A stretch of 64,000 nucleotides of DNA from Welwitschia mirabilis (GCA_051453625.1 JBOZIK010000001.1:214341293-214405292); one strand, 5' to 3'. Shown: positions 36,370 through 49,420, counted from the first letter of the stretch. Translations and numbers: made by a program. The notes: generated from the sequence alone by a model not told the origin.

Positions 36370-39300
36370 TCCTATGTTTTATGAAACTTATTAATTTTGA
36401 TATTAACTATATTAAGATTTTAACTAGATGATGAATTTCTCTTTTTCAAAGGCGTTCTTAAAATAAGATGGTATTTTAAATTAACTTTAATATGTAATTT
36501 TTGTGATCTACCATGAGAATGATAATAATTATGTTAGGAGGTTTTTTATGAAAAATCTATACAAATATTTAAAATTAGATAACCCATTATGAAAGAAATT
36601 AAAATGACATGATAAAAATAAAAAATAAAATTTTAAGAGGATATAATAATACATTTACATATTATTTACTCATCTAAATTCTTAGTAAACATGATAGGTC
36701 TATTATATTATGAAGAAATATTTTCTTCCTTCTATTATGTGATTGATAGATTTTATACANNNNNNNNNNNNNNNNNNNNNNNNNNNNNNNNNNNNNNNNN
36801 NNNNNNNNNNNNNNNNNNNNNNNNNNNNNNNNNNNNNNNNNNNNNNNNNNNNNNNNNNNAATTCTAGTAAACATGATAGGTCTACTATATTATGAAGAAA
36901 TATTTTCTTCCTTCTATTATGTAATTGATAGATTTTATACATTATAAAATAAATAAGTATGTGAATAAGTACATACACTTTTACCTCAAACCAAGAATGA
37001 AAATAAGTAGATTTACTCTATCATGACCTTCATGCCCTTGAGATGTATAAGAGAACTTGATTCATAGCCTATTTATCATTTTATTCATTGGAATTAAAGA
37101 GTTTTTCTTATTATGACCCATGACAATTTTACGATTTGTGTTAATTAGAATTAGGAAGGAGATAGCATGATGAAATAATCCATGTAATTAACCTTACTAA
37201 TTAAATCAAGAATAATACTCCTCCTAGGTAGGTCAATAAGTCATAGATATGATATTTTTTGTACTTCATTATTAGTTATTATTCATCCCACTTGTTAATG
37301 CTAAATGATGTGATGTTGTGATATTAAGCTATGTGCCTTTATTGATCTCTATATGTAGATTCTTTTCTCTCTTGTCAAGAGGGGATAATTTCCTTTTTTT
37401 AATGTAAGTGTACTTCTTTATTTCCTCTTTCTTTCTTTCATTCCCTTGCTTCTAGAGCTTAAAGCTTGAAAGATTGTAGCTAAGAATTCTTGATCTTGAA
37501 TCTTTATCAATACTCAACTATCAAGGTATTTCTAATCATTTCAAGTAAGCTCTTTACTCAAGATACTCATATGATCTCTTTTAATATTTTTGTAGAATGA
37601 TGTAATATTACATTAAATCACTATTTATGATATATCATAAAATTAATAAATTTACTAATAAATGATTATGGTTGAGTAACCACTTGGAGGATTCTCTATA
37701 TACTTGGATATCCATGTTTATTTGGTAATAATATACATAATAATATATTTTTCTTTCATTATGCATTAGGTTCATCATATTAGGGCTAAATTCTAATTCT
37801 CAAAAATCTCTTTTAAATTAGTACTCCTTCATAGTAATCTTAAGGTTTATAGTAAACATTTCTTTTTGAATTAATTTTATTTTTTTTATATATTGATTTG
37901 GATTAGTAAATTTAGCTAAGATTTTTTTATAAGTAATTATTCTAGTTATTATGTTCATTAATTTAATGATTTAGATTATTGCATAAGTAGTTATAGAAAC
38001 TTTAACACATTTCTTATAGTCAAAGTTAAATTTCCAGAATAGAGGCATAGGAGAAAAACATCATAACTTATTAATTAGTAGATATAAATTAGTAAAAAAA
38101 ATTTATATTTGTTCTAAACATAAAAATGTAAAAATAGAAATTTATTTCATGTTTAATCATTTTTAACAAATTTATTTATCAAAATACATTATGAAAAAAA
38201 TGTGGAAAATAGTAAGTAATTAATTTATGTTTTTGTAACAATTAGATAATATTTATACGAAATTAAGCCTCCTACATTATAGATAACTAAATAAAATTTC
38301 TAAAACATCTTAAATCATTTAAAAAATCAAAGTATNNNNNNNNNNTATAATTATTTTAATATAGTTTAGAGGACTATAATTTTATAAACTTTAATAGTTT
38401 TTAACCTTAAATGATGACCTTAGAAATAATATGTTTAGAATTCCAAGACAGTTTAAGTTATATTCAAAAAATTATTCATAAAATTTTATAGTGAATTTGG
38501 ATACATAAGATAGGTTTCCATTAGTAACTTTAAGTTAAATTACTTAGAAATAATACATTATTTATAACAATACCTCTTTTACATTTTTTGTTATCTTACT
38601 TTAAATGTGTATGCTTGTAACTGTTTTTACCTTAGTAGTTTAAGTAGCATAAATAGTCTCCAATTTATTACTCAATTTTGTGAATTATGATGTATTCATT
38701 TAAGTCTTGGATAAAGTACTATGTCTTAATAACTATGCTTAAGATCTCTTTTTTTGTTTATCTTCATTATACCAATCAATGAAGATTGTCATATGAGCAT
38801 GGAGTACAATATTAAGATATAGTTTAATACATTTTGAATTTTGTTATTATTATTTAAAGATAGAAAGAAAAGGAAATTTTCTTTATTTAGATTTTTATTA
38901 ATATAATCTTAAATATAAAAATATTCTTTAATGATGATTAAAATTATTTCTATCAAATGAATTGAATGATGATTAAAATTATTATATTAGTTAAATAATT
39001 CATTAAAAATTCATATTAATTATAATTATATGCATGTATTTATGTGTTTTATTCATTGAACAGGAATAAATCAAGATAATTCTAATAATAATCATTCCCG
39101 CATTTGGATTTCAACACTAAGATAGGCTGCATTACATTTTTTTTAATATAATACTCTTCTAGAAGTGGATATGATCACTAATCTCCCATCTTACCCATGT
39201 ATGATCTTACTCTAACTTAATATCTTGAGCCCTTATCATTGATATATCATGTTGCACCACCTAGAGATGTTTCAAGGAAATGGGGGGGTATTTATAAGCA

Positions 39301-40104
39301 TGCATCCACCTCATGTACCACTTGTTACTTGTATTGGAGGTATATTAAGATGAAGTGTAAGGCTATAGAGTTGAGCCCAATCATGTTTGTATAGTTTATA
39401 ACCTAAAGAAGATCCGACTCATGTTTGGAGGGTGATCAGATATTGAGTTAGAATGCCATTAATAGAAGTTGCAATCTCTTATTATATTAGTTAGGTATTA
39501 TCTTTAAACTTATCTATGTATGTTTATAATAAGTTTACATCTCATCAACTATCTACAAGATAACTTTCTAGGTGATAAAAGATTAGGAAGAAATAGAGGA
39601 CATAAAACTTATAACATCATTATTATTTATAAATTAAAATAACTTATGAATCAATTATAGAAAAATATATAATAATAGTTTGATTTATTTTTATTAAAAT
39701 ATAAAAATGTTAGTAAATGAATAAGTAAAATTTAATCCTAGGTTCCATTGTATTTATTAGGTAAGAATATTAAAGAATAAATGAAGGAAAATAAAATAGT
39801 GCTTAGNNNNNNNNNNNNNNNNNNNNNNNNNNNNNNNNNNNNNNNNNNNNNNNNNNNNNNNNNNNNNNNNNNNNNNNNNNNNNNNNNNNNNNNNNNNNNN
39901 NNNNNNATTTATCTATTAGTTTATCTGTAAAACAACTCAAAATACCCTATCAAATACACTTAAGTTGGCATCGCAAAAGTTAGTAAATGAATAAGTAAAA
40001 TTTAATCCTAGGTTTTATTGTGTTTATTAGGTAAGAATATTAAAGAATGAATGAAGGAAAATAAAATAGTGCTTAGTTATTGTAAGGAAAAATAGTGTGT
40101 CATA
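36370..40104 (+). mobile_element. Long 3' LTR of Tekay-like element T1
   Basis: Its left two thirds align with 10908-12517 and its right third with 25513-26312 and 29465-30103; the whole aligns in reverse with 59577-63890. It starts after the polypurine tract and ends GTGTCATA at 40104. Long LTRs of 3-4 kb are usual for Tekay/Del. Gaps lie at 36760-36859 (edges duplicated, about 83 bases), 38336-38345 and 39807-39906 (edges duplicated at 39709-39806 and 39979-40076, with about 70 unmatched bases at 39907-39978). Real length is probably near 3.3 kb. Confidence 0.65.
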
Positions 40105-42592
40105 AATTTCTATTTCTACTATTATTATTGGTAGTGTTTTTTTTATCGAAATTCTAGTTATTATTNNNNNNNNNNNNNNNNNNNNNNNNNNNNNNNNNNN
40201 NNNNNNNNNNNNNNNNNNNNNNNNNNNNNNNNNNNNNNNNNNNNNNNNNNNNNNNNNNNNNNNNNTTGGTAGTGTTATTTTTATCGGAATGCTAGTTGTT
40301 ATTATTATTATTATACATTTATAGTTTATTTTTTAAAAATTGGCCTTAAGAATTTTTTCTTATTTTATTTTACTATATTTTCCTTTTATATAACCTTAGC
40401 TAAAGTTATAGATTGAAACATGGATACTTTAGAAGCAACAAAGGAAACAAGATTAATTAATAAAATTATATTTTTGGCTTCTTTATCAAGATACCTATGT
40501 GATACATATCTNNNNNNNNNNNNNNNNNNNNNNNNNNNNNNNNNNNNNNNNNNNNNNNNNNNNNNNNNNNNNNNNNNNNNNNNNNNNNNNNNNNNNNNNN
40601 NNNNNNNNNNNNNNNNNNNNNNNNNNNNNNNNNNNNNNNNNNNNNNNNNNNNNNNNNNNNNNNNNNNNNNNNNNNNNNNNNNNNNNNNNNNNNNNNNNNN
40701 NNNNNNNNNNNNNNNNNNNNNNNNNNNNNNNNNNNNNNNNNNNNNNNNNNNNNNNNNNNNNNNNNNNNNNNNNNNNNNNNNNNNNNNNNNNNNNNNNNNN
40801 NNNNNNNNNNNNNNNNNNNNNNNNNNNNNNNNNNNNNNNNNNNNNNNNNNNNNNNNNNNNNNNNNNNNNNNNNNNNNNNNNNNNNNNNNNNNNNNNNNNN
40901 NNNNNNNNNNNNNNNNNNNNNNNNNNNNNNNNNNNNNNNNNNNNNNNNNNNNNNNNNNNNNNTTCCTTTTATATAACCTCAGCTAAAGTTATAGATTGGA
41001 ACATGGATACTTTAGAAGTAACAAAGAAAATAAGATTAATTAATTTTTGGCTTCTTTATCAAGATACCTATGTGATACATATCTTGATAATTATATAAAT
41101 TTACATTTAAAAGTTATTATTATCGTGTTAGAAGCTTGTTTCAGATTGTATAATTTAGTAACTGATAAAGATTTAATTGTTATTTAAATAAGGTATTGAT
41201 AGTTATAATTCTTGATTATTTTTAGAACTATAATACTACACTTAGGTGTATTTATTTACTTTTTAAGTGATCAGATTCTTAAATTTTCAAAGAGTTTTTA
41301 ATAATGCATTATGATCTACTTTAAGGCTATTTATGAGAATCGTGATTAGACATTCAAGATTGAGGGTAATAACATAGATCATGAAATAAATTATTAATCT
41401 ATTACTCCTAAATATGTATCATAGTCCATTTTCCCTCATTATATCTTACTCATTGCCTAATGCAATAATTCCAACTTATTTTGACATCGAATGCATAACA
41501 TTATATTACATCAGAGCTTATTAAGACATTAGAACCTTGGAAATTTAAATTCTAAAAACTTTAATTTATTAATCAATAGTCATTTTTGAGGTAATTATGA
41601 AGTTTTCACGTAGTATTAGTTATAGAGATTAAAATTAAATCAATTTATAACTTTCAATTTTTGGTTGTTACTTATGTAATTTTGTTTAAAACTAAAGCAT
41701 CATTTCCTAATGTAACTATTTAATTTTAAGAATGTAAATCACATTATGAAAATCAAAAATTATGTTAAACTTATTTTCTTGAATCTAATCATAATGCATC
41801 TATAAAAGACTGTCCAAGATCAAATTACACATCATGATAACATTATGATAGCATCATGCCAAAATAATACCATTTTAATGCTAATTGCATGTTCAAAGAT
41901 TGATTTTTTAAGCATTAAAAGGAGTTTTTAACAATATTCTATCTCTTATTTACTCACTTCCAAGTTGATGTTTTCTCTATGTTAGATTTGGAGGCATTTT
42001 ATATTATTCATTTTAATTCATTTCTATTATTAAAGTTTATTTTAGGATCATTTTTCCTATACTTTTCTTTCATTTTCATCTATTTGGAGGAAATTGTAGA
42101 GGTGATGAAGTGCATGCGAATAAATACTACACGAGGTGGAAAAGGCATTAGATCTTATTAGATTCTAGACTAAAGACTAATGAAAAGGGATATGATTATA
42201 TTCAAATCCAATAAGTGTTCTTTTACTTTATCTTTTTATGCTTGTGTTTAATTTATTTATTCATTTTCATCATGTATTTCTTTAAATTCAATTGTAATTA
42301 TTATAAGATGTTTCATATCATACTGTACATTTAGTGCTAATCGAACAATAGAAAATATGGCACCTATCATAGAACTATTTAATTTTTCATGATTGATAAC
42401 TCTATGTTAAAGAATCATGCATTCTACTCCTGGTTTGTCTTTTTTATCCATTTTTTTAATTCATTCTAGTACATTTTCTATGGTTTCATCTTTTTTCTTA
42501 ATTAACAAATGATGAAGTTCTCTTTTCTTCTTTTCATTAGCATGAATACAAGTTATTTTTTATTCTAAATTTGCATTCATATTTTTATATTT
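40105..42592. other. Unassigned AT-rich DNA left of element E
   Basis: No recognisable gene. Gaps 40166-40265 and 40512-40962 have duplicated edges (38 and about 125-130 bases). At about 41490-41510 a TTACATCAGAGCTTATTAAG stretch faintly resembles an LTR end plus tRNA-Met primer site. The 60-codon open frame at 41979-42161 ends MRINTTRGGKGIRSY, which faintly recalls Ty3/gypsy gag starts. Together these could be the head of another plus-strand element cut by E, but I cannot confirm it. Confidence 0.3.
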
Positions 42593-42597
42593 ATACT
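42593..42597 (+). repeat. Target site duplication of element E, left copy (ATACT)
   Basis: ATACT directly precedes TGTGGTAATGCCA. The identical ATACT at 56475-56479 directly follows the 3' LTR end TATAACA. Ty3/gypsy integration makes 5-bp duplications. Confidence 0.8.
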
Positions 42598-44523
42598 TGT
42601 GGTAATGCCAATTTGTAGGAATTTGATGGTATATTTTGAGTAATTTTGTAGGACTTTTATATAGGTTTGGATGCAATACCAATGATTATGAAAGATATAT
42701 AAGATGATCACTGAAATACAACATTCTTAGCATATTTGGAGGCTTCTTAGGCTTATTTTGATAATTCATACTTTGGAAGAAGGATGTACTATGCAGAAGA
42801 CTAATTTATTTTTGAGATTGAAGATGACAAAGCCTATCATACCCTTTTTCATCTTCACAATAGATAGGATGATAGCACTACTAACTTGGACAAAAGATGT
42901 AGGGTTGATAATGAGTTCTGAAGCTGATGGAGAATCTTTTGATGTAGAGCTACATCCCCTTTATCATCCACATGATAGTCAGGATGATAGCTATTTTCTA
43001 TGATGGAAAAGAATTATCTTTGTAATGTGTTATACAACCCATTTGGGTTGCTAGGATTTCTTCTCCCAATTCTAGGGTTAAGATTCTAGAAATTCAATGT
43101 AAAACTATAAATATCCTCCATTCCCTTCAATTTTATTTTCCATATTTTATACTTGATTCTCTTATGATGGAAGAATAAAGGACGAAAGGTCCATCTAATA
43201 GCTACAGAGAGAAGTTACCCTTGGTGTTAGGCTGAGTATCCTCCATTGAGGAGCTGCTAGTTTGTTATAAGTGTACATAATAGTTCTATAATAAATTTAA
43301 TTACTATTTTTACTCTAATTGTATTTATGTTTCTTATGATTTAATTTGGTTATAGTTTAGTAATAATTCTATAATTTATTTAGATCATAAAGGTAATCTC
43401 TGTTAAGGTTGATTCTCTTAGTTTATATTTGCATTGGTTTTTTATTCCAATTTCATATTGCATTTCATATTATATTTGNNNNNNNNNNNNNNNNNNNNNN
43501 NNNNNNNNNNNNNNNNNNNNNNNNNNNNNNNNNNNNNNNNNNNNNNNNNNNNNNNNNNNNNNNNNNNNNNNNNNNNNNNNNNNNNNNNNNNNNNNNNNNN
43601 NNNNNNNNNNNNNNNNNNNNNNNNNNNNNNNNNNNNNNNNNNNNNNNNNNNNNNNNNNNNNNNNNNNNNNNNNNNNNNNNNNNNNNNNNNNNNNNNNNNN
43701 NNNNNNNNNNNNNNNNNNNNNNNNNNNNNNNNNNNNNNNNNNNNNNNNNNNNNNNNNNNNNNNNNNNNNNNNNNNNNNNNNNNNNNNNNNNNNNNNNNNN
43801 NNNNNNNNNNNNNNNNNNNNNNNNNNNNNNNNNNNNNNNNNNNNNNNNNNNNNNNNNNNNNNNNNNNNNNNNNNNNNNNNNNNNNNNNNNNNNNNNNNNN
43901 NNNNNNNNNNNNNNNNNNNNNNNNNNNNNNNNNNNNNNNNNNNNNNNNNNNNNNNNNNNNNNNNNNNNNNNNNNNNNNNNNNNNNNNNNNNNNNNNNNNN
44001 NNNNNNNNNNNNNNNNNNNNNNNNNNNNNNNNNNNNNNNNNNNNNNNNNNNNNNNNNNNNNNNNNNNNNNNNNNNNNNNNNNNNNNNNNNNNNNNNNNNN
44101 NNNNNNNNNNNNNNNNNNNNNNNNNNNNNNNNNNNNNNNNNNNNNNNNNNNNNNNNNNNNNNNNNNNNNNNNNNNNNNNNNNNNNNNNNNNNNNNNNNNN
44201 NNNNNNNNNTAGACAGCTAATTCTTGTGACAGAAGAATTAGGATTCAAATAGAATCCATTTCATTTCCATTCTCATCCATTGCATTCCATTTTCATCTGC
44301 CATTGCATTACAATTTAAATTATTATTTACTTTAATTTATTTAAAGATAAAAGATCAAAAATACTTTGGGATATCAATTCTCTAACTCTAAGCCTAGTTC
44401 CTTTATTGGTATTACGAAATTCGAGTTAACTCTTATCTATACTAATGTGTGTTTTTCTACAAGTAATTTGATTTACAAGTTTGCCTAATGGACTTAAGGA
44501 TTTCATAAATTTACACTACAACA
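42598..44523 (+). mobile_element. 5' LTR of element E
   Basis: Starts TGTGGTAATGCCA (11 of 13 bases as in the 3' LTR) and ends ACTACAACA. It contains a 731-N gap (43479-44209). In the 3' LTR only about 40 bases (56120-56159) lie between the matching edges. Without the gap the two LTRs would both be about 1.23 kb. Confidence 0.8.
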
Positions 44524-44985
44524 TTATAATGAAATTAATAGGGAAGGATGTAAGGAGCTAGAGGATTGTTACCATTTAGATAAGTACCTTAAATTTTCTA
44601 TTCAAGTTCTTTATTTCAAATAGTACTATATTTTTAACATATCTTATAGTAGGTTTATTTTAGCAATTTCTATTTTCTATAGTATTTAGGATCCCTGTTG
44701 TAATCTCTATTATTCTAATGATATTGGAAATGATAGTTTTAGAATTTTTAATTTATTTTCTATTTTGAAAATTTCCTTTTTTTTGCAAATTTGCAATAAA
44801 GATTTTGTTGTCTTCTTTGTCATCCCCAAAATAGGCTATACAATAGTCTAATTTTTCTTTCTTTGCATTTTTTCTGAGTTCAATTTTCTATTACTATAAT
44901 AATTATTTCCCTTGTCATCCTTATGATTAATTGGATGATCATCTATTATTTTTTCCAGTTTTTATTTACTGTCTAAGATGTAGGA
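44524..44985 (+). mobile_element. Decayed primer site and leader of element E
   Basis: The primer-site position (44524-44550) aligns with 18332-18356 through AGGGAAGG and AAGGAGC landmarks but has lost most of the tRNA-Asp complementarity. The leader shares the GGATTGT landmark with element B. No gene seen. Confidence 0.6.
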
Positions 44986-46680
44986 ATATGGTGTATTCTA
45001 GTAGAAAGACAAAATATCAAAGAGAATGGAACTTGATTGAAGAAAACATTAGAGAAGGATTATTTAATTATGAATAAAATCTAGGTACACACACCCCAGG
45101 TACACAAATTTTAAGAATTGAAGAAGAAGATTTTTCTAACTTTATTACTTCAGAATTAGATTTTGAAAAACAAAATTATAGCAAATAAGTAGATCATGTT
45201 ATTTCTTCCTAAAATATGTCAAAATTATCACAAAAAAAATCAAGTTACTTCAACTAGTACTTTAATTGTAATAGAAACTTTTACTACAAATGCAAATGTT
45301 ACTTACCCTCCCCCCCCTGGGTGCCCCCACTCCCTCCCCCACCTCTGCGAGTGATGATGTAGAGTTAAGNNNNNNNNNNNNNNNNNNNNNNNNNNNNNNN
45401 NNNNNNNNNNNNNNGAACCTGAGGAAGACCCTTTCCAACATTTAACTGATATTGAACAACTAGTGCTTACATCAGGGAATGGGAAGAAACATATTTGTGA
45501 TCATATCCACATTATTATTTTTTCAGTCAGATTTAGAGGAATGGCAAAAATTTGTCTTAAAACCATTCCACATAAGAGTCTTAAGTTATAGAGTTTAAGA
45601 AGTTTTTATCAAATAATTTTTAACTGAAAGGTCCATGAGAAAAAGAAGAAAATAAGTGATCTACTCTTAACAATAACCTCATAAGAATTATGCCATAGAT
45701 TATTAATGTTTTATTATAGCTATTCATTCCAACTCTATTGACAAATTTCTTAAGAAATAGTTAGTCGATTATTTCTACAGTGGATTAAATTATCAAACTA
45801 AACAACTTATATATTTTTGTTTTGGAGAGAACTTGTTGAACTTAGTCTTGAAAGAAGCATGGAGTGTTTGAAAAACCTAATAGAAATAAGTCAAACTTAA
45901 CCTAAATCCACTAAATAAAATTAAATCATAAGACAAATAATAAAAGATATAAAGAAGTTTAAACATGATAAGGAATTAGAAAGAGGTAACTCAATCAATT
46001 TAATTAAAGATTTTACTATCACTTTAGAGAAGTATACATAAATAATAGTTGATACAAAAGTAGTAAAGGATGAAAACTTAACTTTAAGTTGTAAAATCTA
46101 TAAAGATAAATATCATCTAACTAAAAAGTGTCCTTTGCTACCAACTTGTATGAAGAGGATGTCTGAAGAGGTTTGTGCTTTCAATCAAAGAACATCTAAT
46201 TTTAAAGCCAGCAATAATTCAATAAAGGCTAAGTGGAAACCTCAATGGAAACATTTCTAAAATAGATTTAAAAATTCAAACTTTTTACCTAATTTTCAAC
46301 AACATCATAATAATCAACTTATATAATCCAAAGAAGGAATAAAAAAAGTGCAAGAAAATACTATAAGTAACATTGAAAACTTAGTGAATGTGCTCCAACA
46401 AACAATGGTTACCAACCAAATACCACAAGGATTTCTTGGATCACAACCTTTATCCAATCCAAATAAAGTTAAAAAATATTTAAAAGTAGTAACAAGAAAT
46501 GAAAATAATATAACACCTCCTATCCGTGAAGTTTCAACTCCAAAAAATAATGAAGTAAATGAAGAAGATGATGCAGAAACTTTGGACTCATACAATGTTT
46601 CATTAACATCTCATACAAAAACCTTCACTAAAAATTATTCATTAGAAAACAAAGGGAAAAAACCATCCACTCCTTAATAT
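44986..46680 (+). pseudogene. Athila-type gag remnant of element E
   Basis: A Met near 44989 opens a readable stretch (MVYSSRKTKYQREWNLIEEN), followed by acidic and Pro-rich sequence and a 45-N gap (45370-45414). Capsid-region echoes occur at 45540-45600 (MAKICLKTIPHKSLKL). A zinc knuckle at 46090-46131 (CKIYKDKYHLTKKCP) has its second Cys changed to Tyr, consistent with TGT to TAT. After it come a Trp/Pro/Asn/Gln-rich stretch and the 109-codon open frame 46348-46677. Gag would build the particle. There are many stops upstream of 46080. Confidence 0.75.
45305..45350 (+). other. C-rich tract in gag
   Basis: A sharply cytosine-rich stretch (runs of 8, 5 and 5 C) in otherwise strongly AT-rich DNA, encoding Pro-rich sequence in one frame and lying 20 bases before a 45-N gap. 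It could be a proline-rich linker of gag that escaped decay, or an error-prone low-complexity tract. Confidence 0.8.
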
Positions 46681-46839
46681 AGATCCCACCTTTGATGAAT
46701 ACTTGAAAACCTTAATGTAAGAGATAAACATTAACTTACCTCTTTGAAAACTCTTACAAAAAAATCCAAAATATTCTAAGTTATGGAAGGGCCTAGTAAG
46801 AAGAAAATAAAAACATAACATCCTTAGCAAAGTCTTTCT

Positions 46840-47240
46840 TTTTCAATCTATTTTTAACTTAGTCATTAACAAGTGTCATAAATTCAAAGACCTTAGAGCT
46901 TCAACTGTGAGTGTCATCTTAGAAGGAAACAAAAGAATTCAAAAGGCTTTAATTAACATAGGAGCTAGTGTAAACATCATTCATTTAAATATGTAAGAGA
47001 CTTGGATTAGAAAGAGAAATGGAACTTACATGAATTATCTTAAAATTTGCTCAAGGACCTAGTAATCTAAATTGATGAAGTCTTTTACCCCATAGATGCT
47101 ATCATCATTGATCTAGAACATGATGGAGGTTATCCACTTCTCTTAGGAAAATCCTTTTATGCAAATATCCATTGTATGATTAACACATAAACTGGGATGA
47201 TGGGATTTCATTTATTCAAGTATTTGATATTATTAAAAAG
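46840..47240 (+). pseudogene. Athila-type aspartic protease remnant of element E
   Basis: Reads FKDLRASTVSVILEGNKRIQ-like sequence, then ALINIGASVNIIHL at about 46950-46990, where the family has a Leu/Ile-Gly-Ala-Ser active-site loop preceded by Asp. Here the residue before Ile-Gly-Ala is Asn, so the catalytic Asp appears lost. The domain end DEVFYPIDAIIIDLEHDGGY then PLLLGKSF follows at about 47075-47155. One frameshift lies between the two halves. Confidence 0.7.
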
Positions 47241-48263
47241 AACACAAGAAATGTGTTCAACTTAGAGGAAAAGTTGAAGCCAACCTTATTTTTACAACAT
47301 TGACTAATTAAGGAGAGATTAATCATGATACATCAACCAACTTTATACAATAACCCAAGTGAAATACACTACATTGAGTCTAAGGATGAAGAATACATTG
47401 AATGGGAAGAAACTCAACATATTTACTCAATAGAAAAATAACTTGCTGAGTGTCATCCCATGTTTAGTGTCCTTATGATAGATGAGATGATAACTGAACA
47501 CATTAACTTAGAACTTACAAAATGTCCCACAAGTTTAAAATATATTTTTCTATTTGATAATCAGAAGAAACCTTTGATAATAAGTAACCCTCTCCTTAAT
47601 AAGAATAAAACTTAATTTTACTCTTAACTTTTAAANNNNNNNNNNNNNNNNNNNNNNNNNNNNNNNNNNNNNNNNNNNNNNNNNNNNNNNNNNNNNNNNN
47701 NNNNNNNNNNNNNNNNNNNNNNNNNNNNNNNNNNNNNNNNNNNNNNNNNNNNNNNNNNNNNNNNNNNNNNNNNNNNNNNNNNNNNNNNNNNNNNNNNNNN
47801 NNNNNNNNNNNNNNNNNNNNNNNNNNNNNNNNNNNNNNNNNNNNNNNNNNNNNNNNNNNNNNNNTGACTAATTAAGGAGAGATTAATCATGATACATCAA
47901 CCAACTTTAGACAATAACCCAAGTGAAATATACTACATTGAGTCTAAGGATGAAGAATACATTGATTGGGGAGAAACTCAACATATTTACTCAATAGAAA
48001 AATATTTTGCTGAGTGTCATCCCATGTTTGGTGTCCTCATGATAGATGAGATGATAACTGAACACCTTAACTTAGAACTTATAAAATGTCCCACAGGTTT
48101 AAAATATATTTTTCTATTTGATAATCAAATAAAACTCCTAATAATATGTGACCTTCTGACTCCTCAAAAAGAATCCATCTTGATCTCACTCTTAACCTCT
48201 AAAGAAGAAGCCTTTGCTTGGACCCATAAAGACTTAGCTACTATTCCTCTTTCCATAGTTTAA
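47241..48263 (+). pseudogene. Protease-RT linker of element E, with 124-codon open frame
   Basis: The 229-N gap (47636-47864) separates two copies of the same segment (47301-47635, 47865-48203). The second copy is open for 124 codons (47889-48263), the longest gap-free frame in the window. Its end matches the region just before RT in Athila/Tat elements (CPTGLKYIFL, then KEEAFAWTHKDLATIP). The first copy carries a stop and frameshift not present in the second, so the two copies are alleles, paralogues or error-bearing reads rather than one clean overlap. Confidence 0.7.
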
Positions 48264-49420
48264 TATAAGATTTACCTTAAAGATAATGCTATATCTATTA
48301 GGTAACCCCAAAGAAGGCTCAACCAAACTCTTAAATAAGTAAATATTTAAAGATGAAATCATTAAACTTATGGATTCCAAGATCATATATACTATATCAC
48401 ATAGTGAGTGGATTAGGCCTTTGACAGTAGCTCCAAAAAAAGAGTGAAAAATGAAGGATGTGCATTTATTTTAGGAAACTTAATGAGGTCACTAAAAAGA
48501 ATTATTATTCTTTACCCTTTCTTCATTAAGTACTTGATAGAATCCAAGGTCATGCCTACAATTGTTTTCTTGATGAGTATGGTGGTTATAATCAACTTTG
48601 TATAGCAAGTAAGGACTAAGACAAAATAACCTTTACCTCATCTTTTGAACTCTTTACCTTTAGATGAATTCCCTTTAGACTTTAAAATGCCCCTGAAACT
48701 TTACAGCAAGCTATGATGGAGATCTTTTCTAACATNNNNNNNNNNNNNNNNNNNNNNNNNNNNNNNNNNNNNNNNNNNNNNNNNNNNNNNNNNNNNNNNN
48801 NNNNNNNNNNNNNNNNNNNNNNNNNNNNNNNNNNNNNNNNNNNNNNNNNNNNNNNNNNNNNNNNNNNNNNNNNNNNNNNNNNNNNNNNNNNNNNNNNNNN
48901 NNNNNNNNNNNNNNNNNNNNNNNNNNNNNNNNNNNNNNNNNNNNNNNNNNNNNNNNNNNNNNNNNNNNNNNNNNNNNNNNNNNNNNNNNNNNNNNNNNNN
49001 NNNNNNNNNNNNNNNNNNNNNNNNNNNNNNNNNNNNNNNNNNNNNNNNNNNNNNNNNNNNNNNNNNNNNNNNNNNATCCTTTGAACTCTTTACCTTTAGA
49101 TGAATTCCCTTTAGACTTTAAAATAGCCCCTGAAACTTTACAACAAGCTATGATGGAGATCTTTTCTAACATGTTAGATGACTCTATTAAAATTTTCATG
49201 GATGACTTCTCCATATTTGGTGAAAATTTTGAACAAACCATAGAATAATTAGAGAAATTTTTGAATCTATGTATAGAAAGTGGCTTAAATTTAAATTGGG
49301 AAAAGAATTTTCTCCTTATCAATCATGGAATTGTTTTAGGACACCACATTTTGGATGAAGGGATTATAATGAACCATACCAAGGTTGATATCATTAAAAA
49401 CCTTAACTCTCTAACTACTA
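48264..49420 (+). pseudogene. Athila-type reverse transcriptase remnant of element E
   Basis: N-terminal finger residues are faint (PQRRLNQTLK at about 48308-48337). The palm region gives FLDEYGGYNQLCIASKD, KITFTSSFELFTF, then NAPETLQQAMMEIFSNML. The catalytic FMDDFSIFG is intact at 49195-49221, typical of Athila. It continues CIESGLNLNWEKN and GIVLGHH. The 340-N gap (48736-49075) has duplicated edges (48640-48735, 49076-49172). Several Gln and Trp positions are stops. Confidence 0.85.

Noticed and set aside
36370-40104. Two separate repeats (a 2-kb element and an 0.8-kb LTR) after T1 pol
   Set aside because: The minus-strand copy at 59577-63890 has both parts in the same order and spacing, followed by a primer site, so they are one long LTR.
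41470-42161. 5' end of a further Ty3/gypsy element (LTR end, primer site, gag start) left of element E
   Set aside because: Only two weak landmarks and no second LTR or longer gag match; kept as a note in the unassigned region.
42170-42590. Minus-strand fragment resembling a plant transposon protein domain
   Set aside because: A single short stretch of loosely similar residues with stops; not distinguishable from chance.
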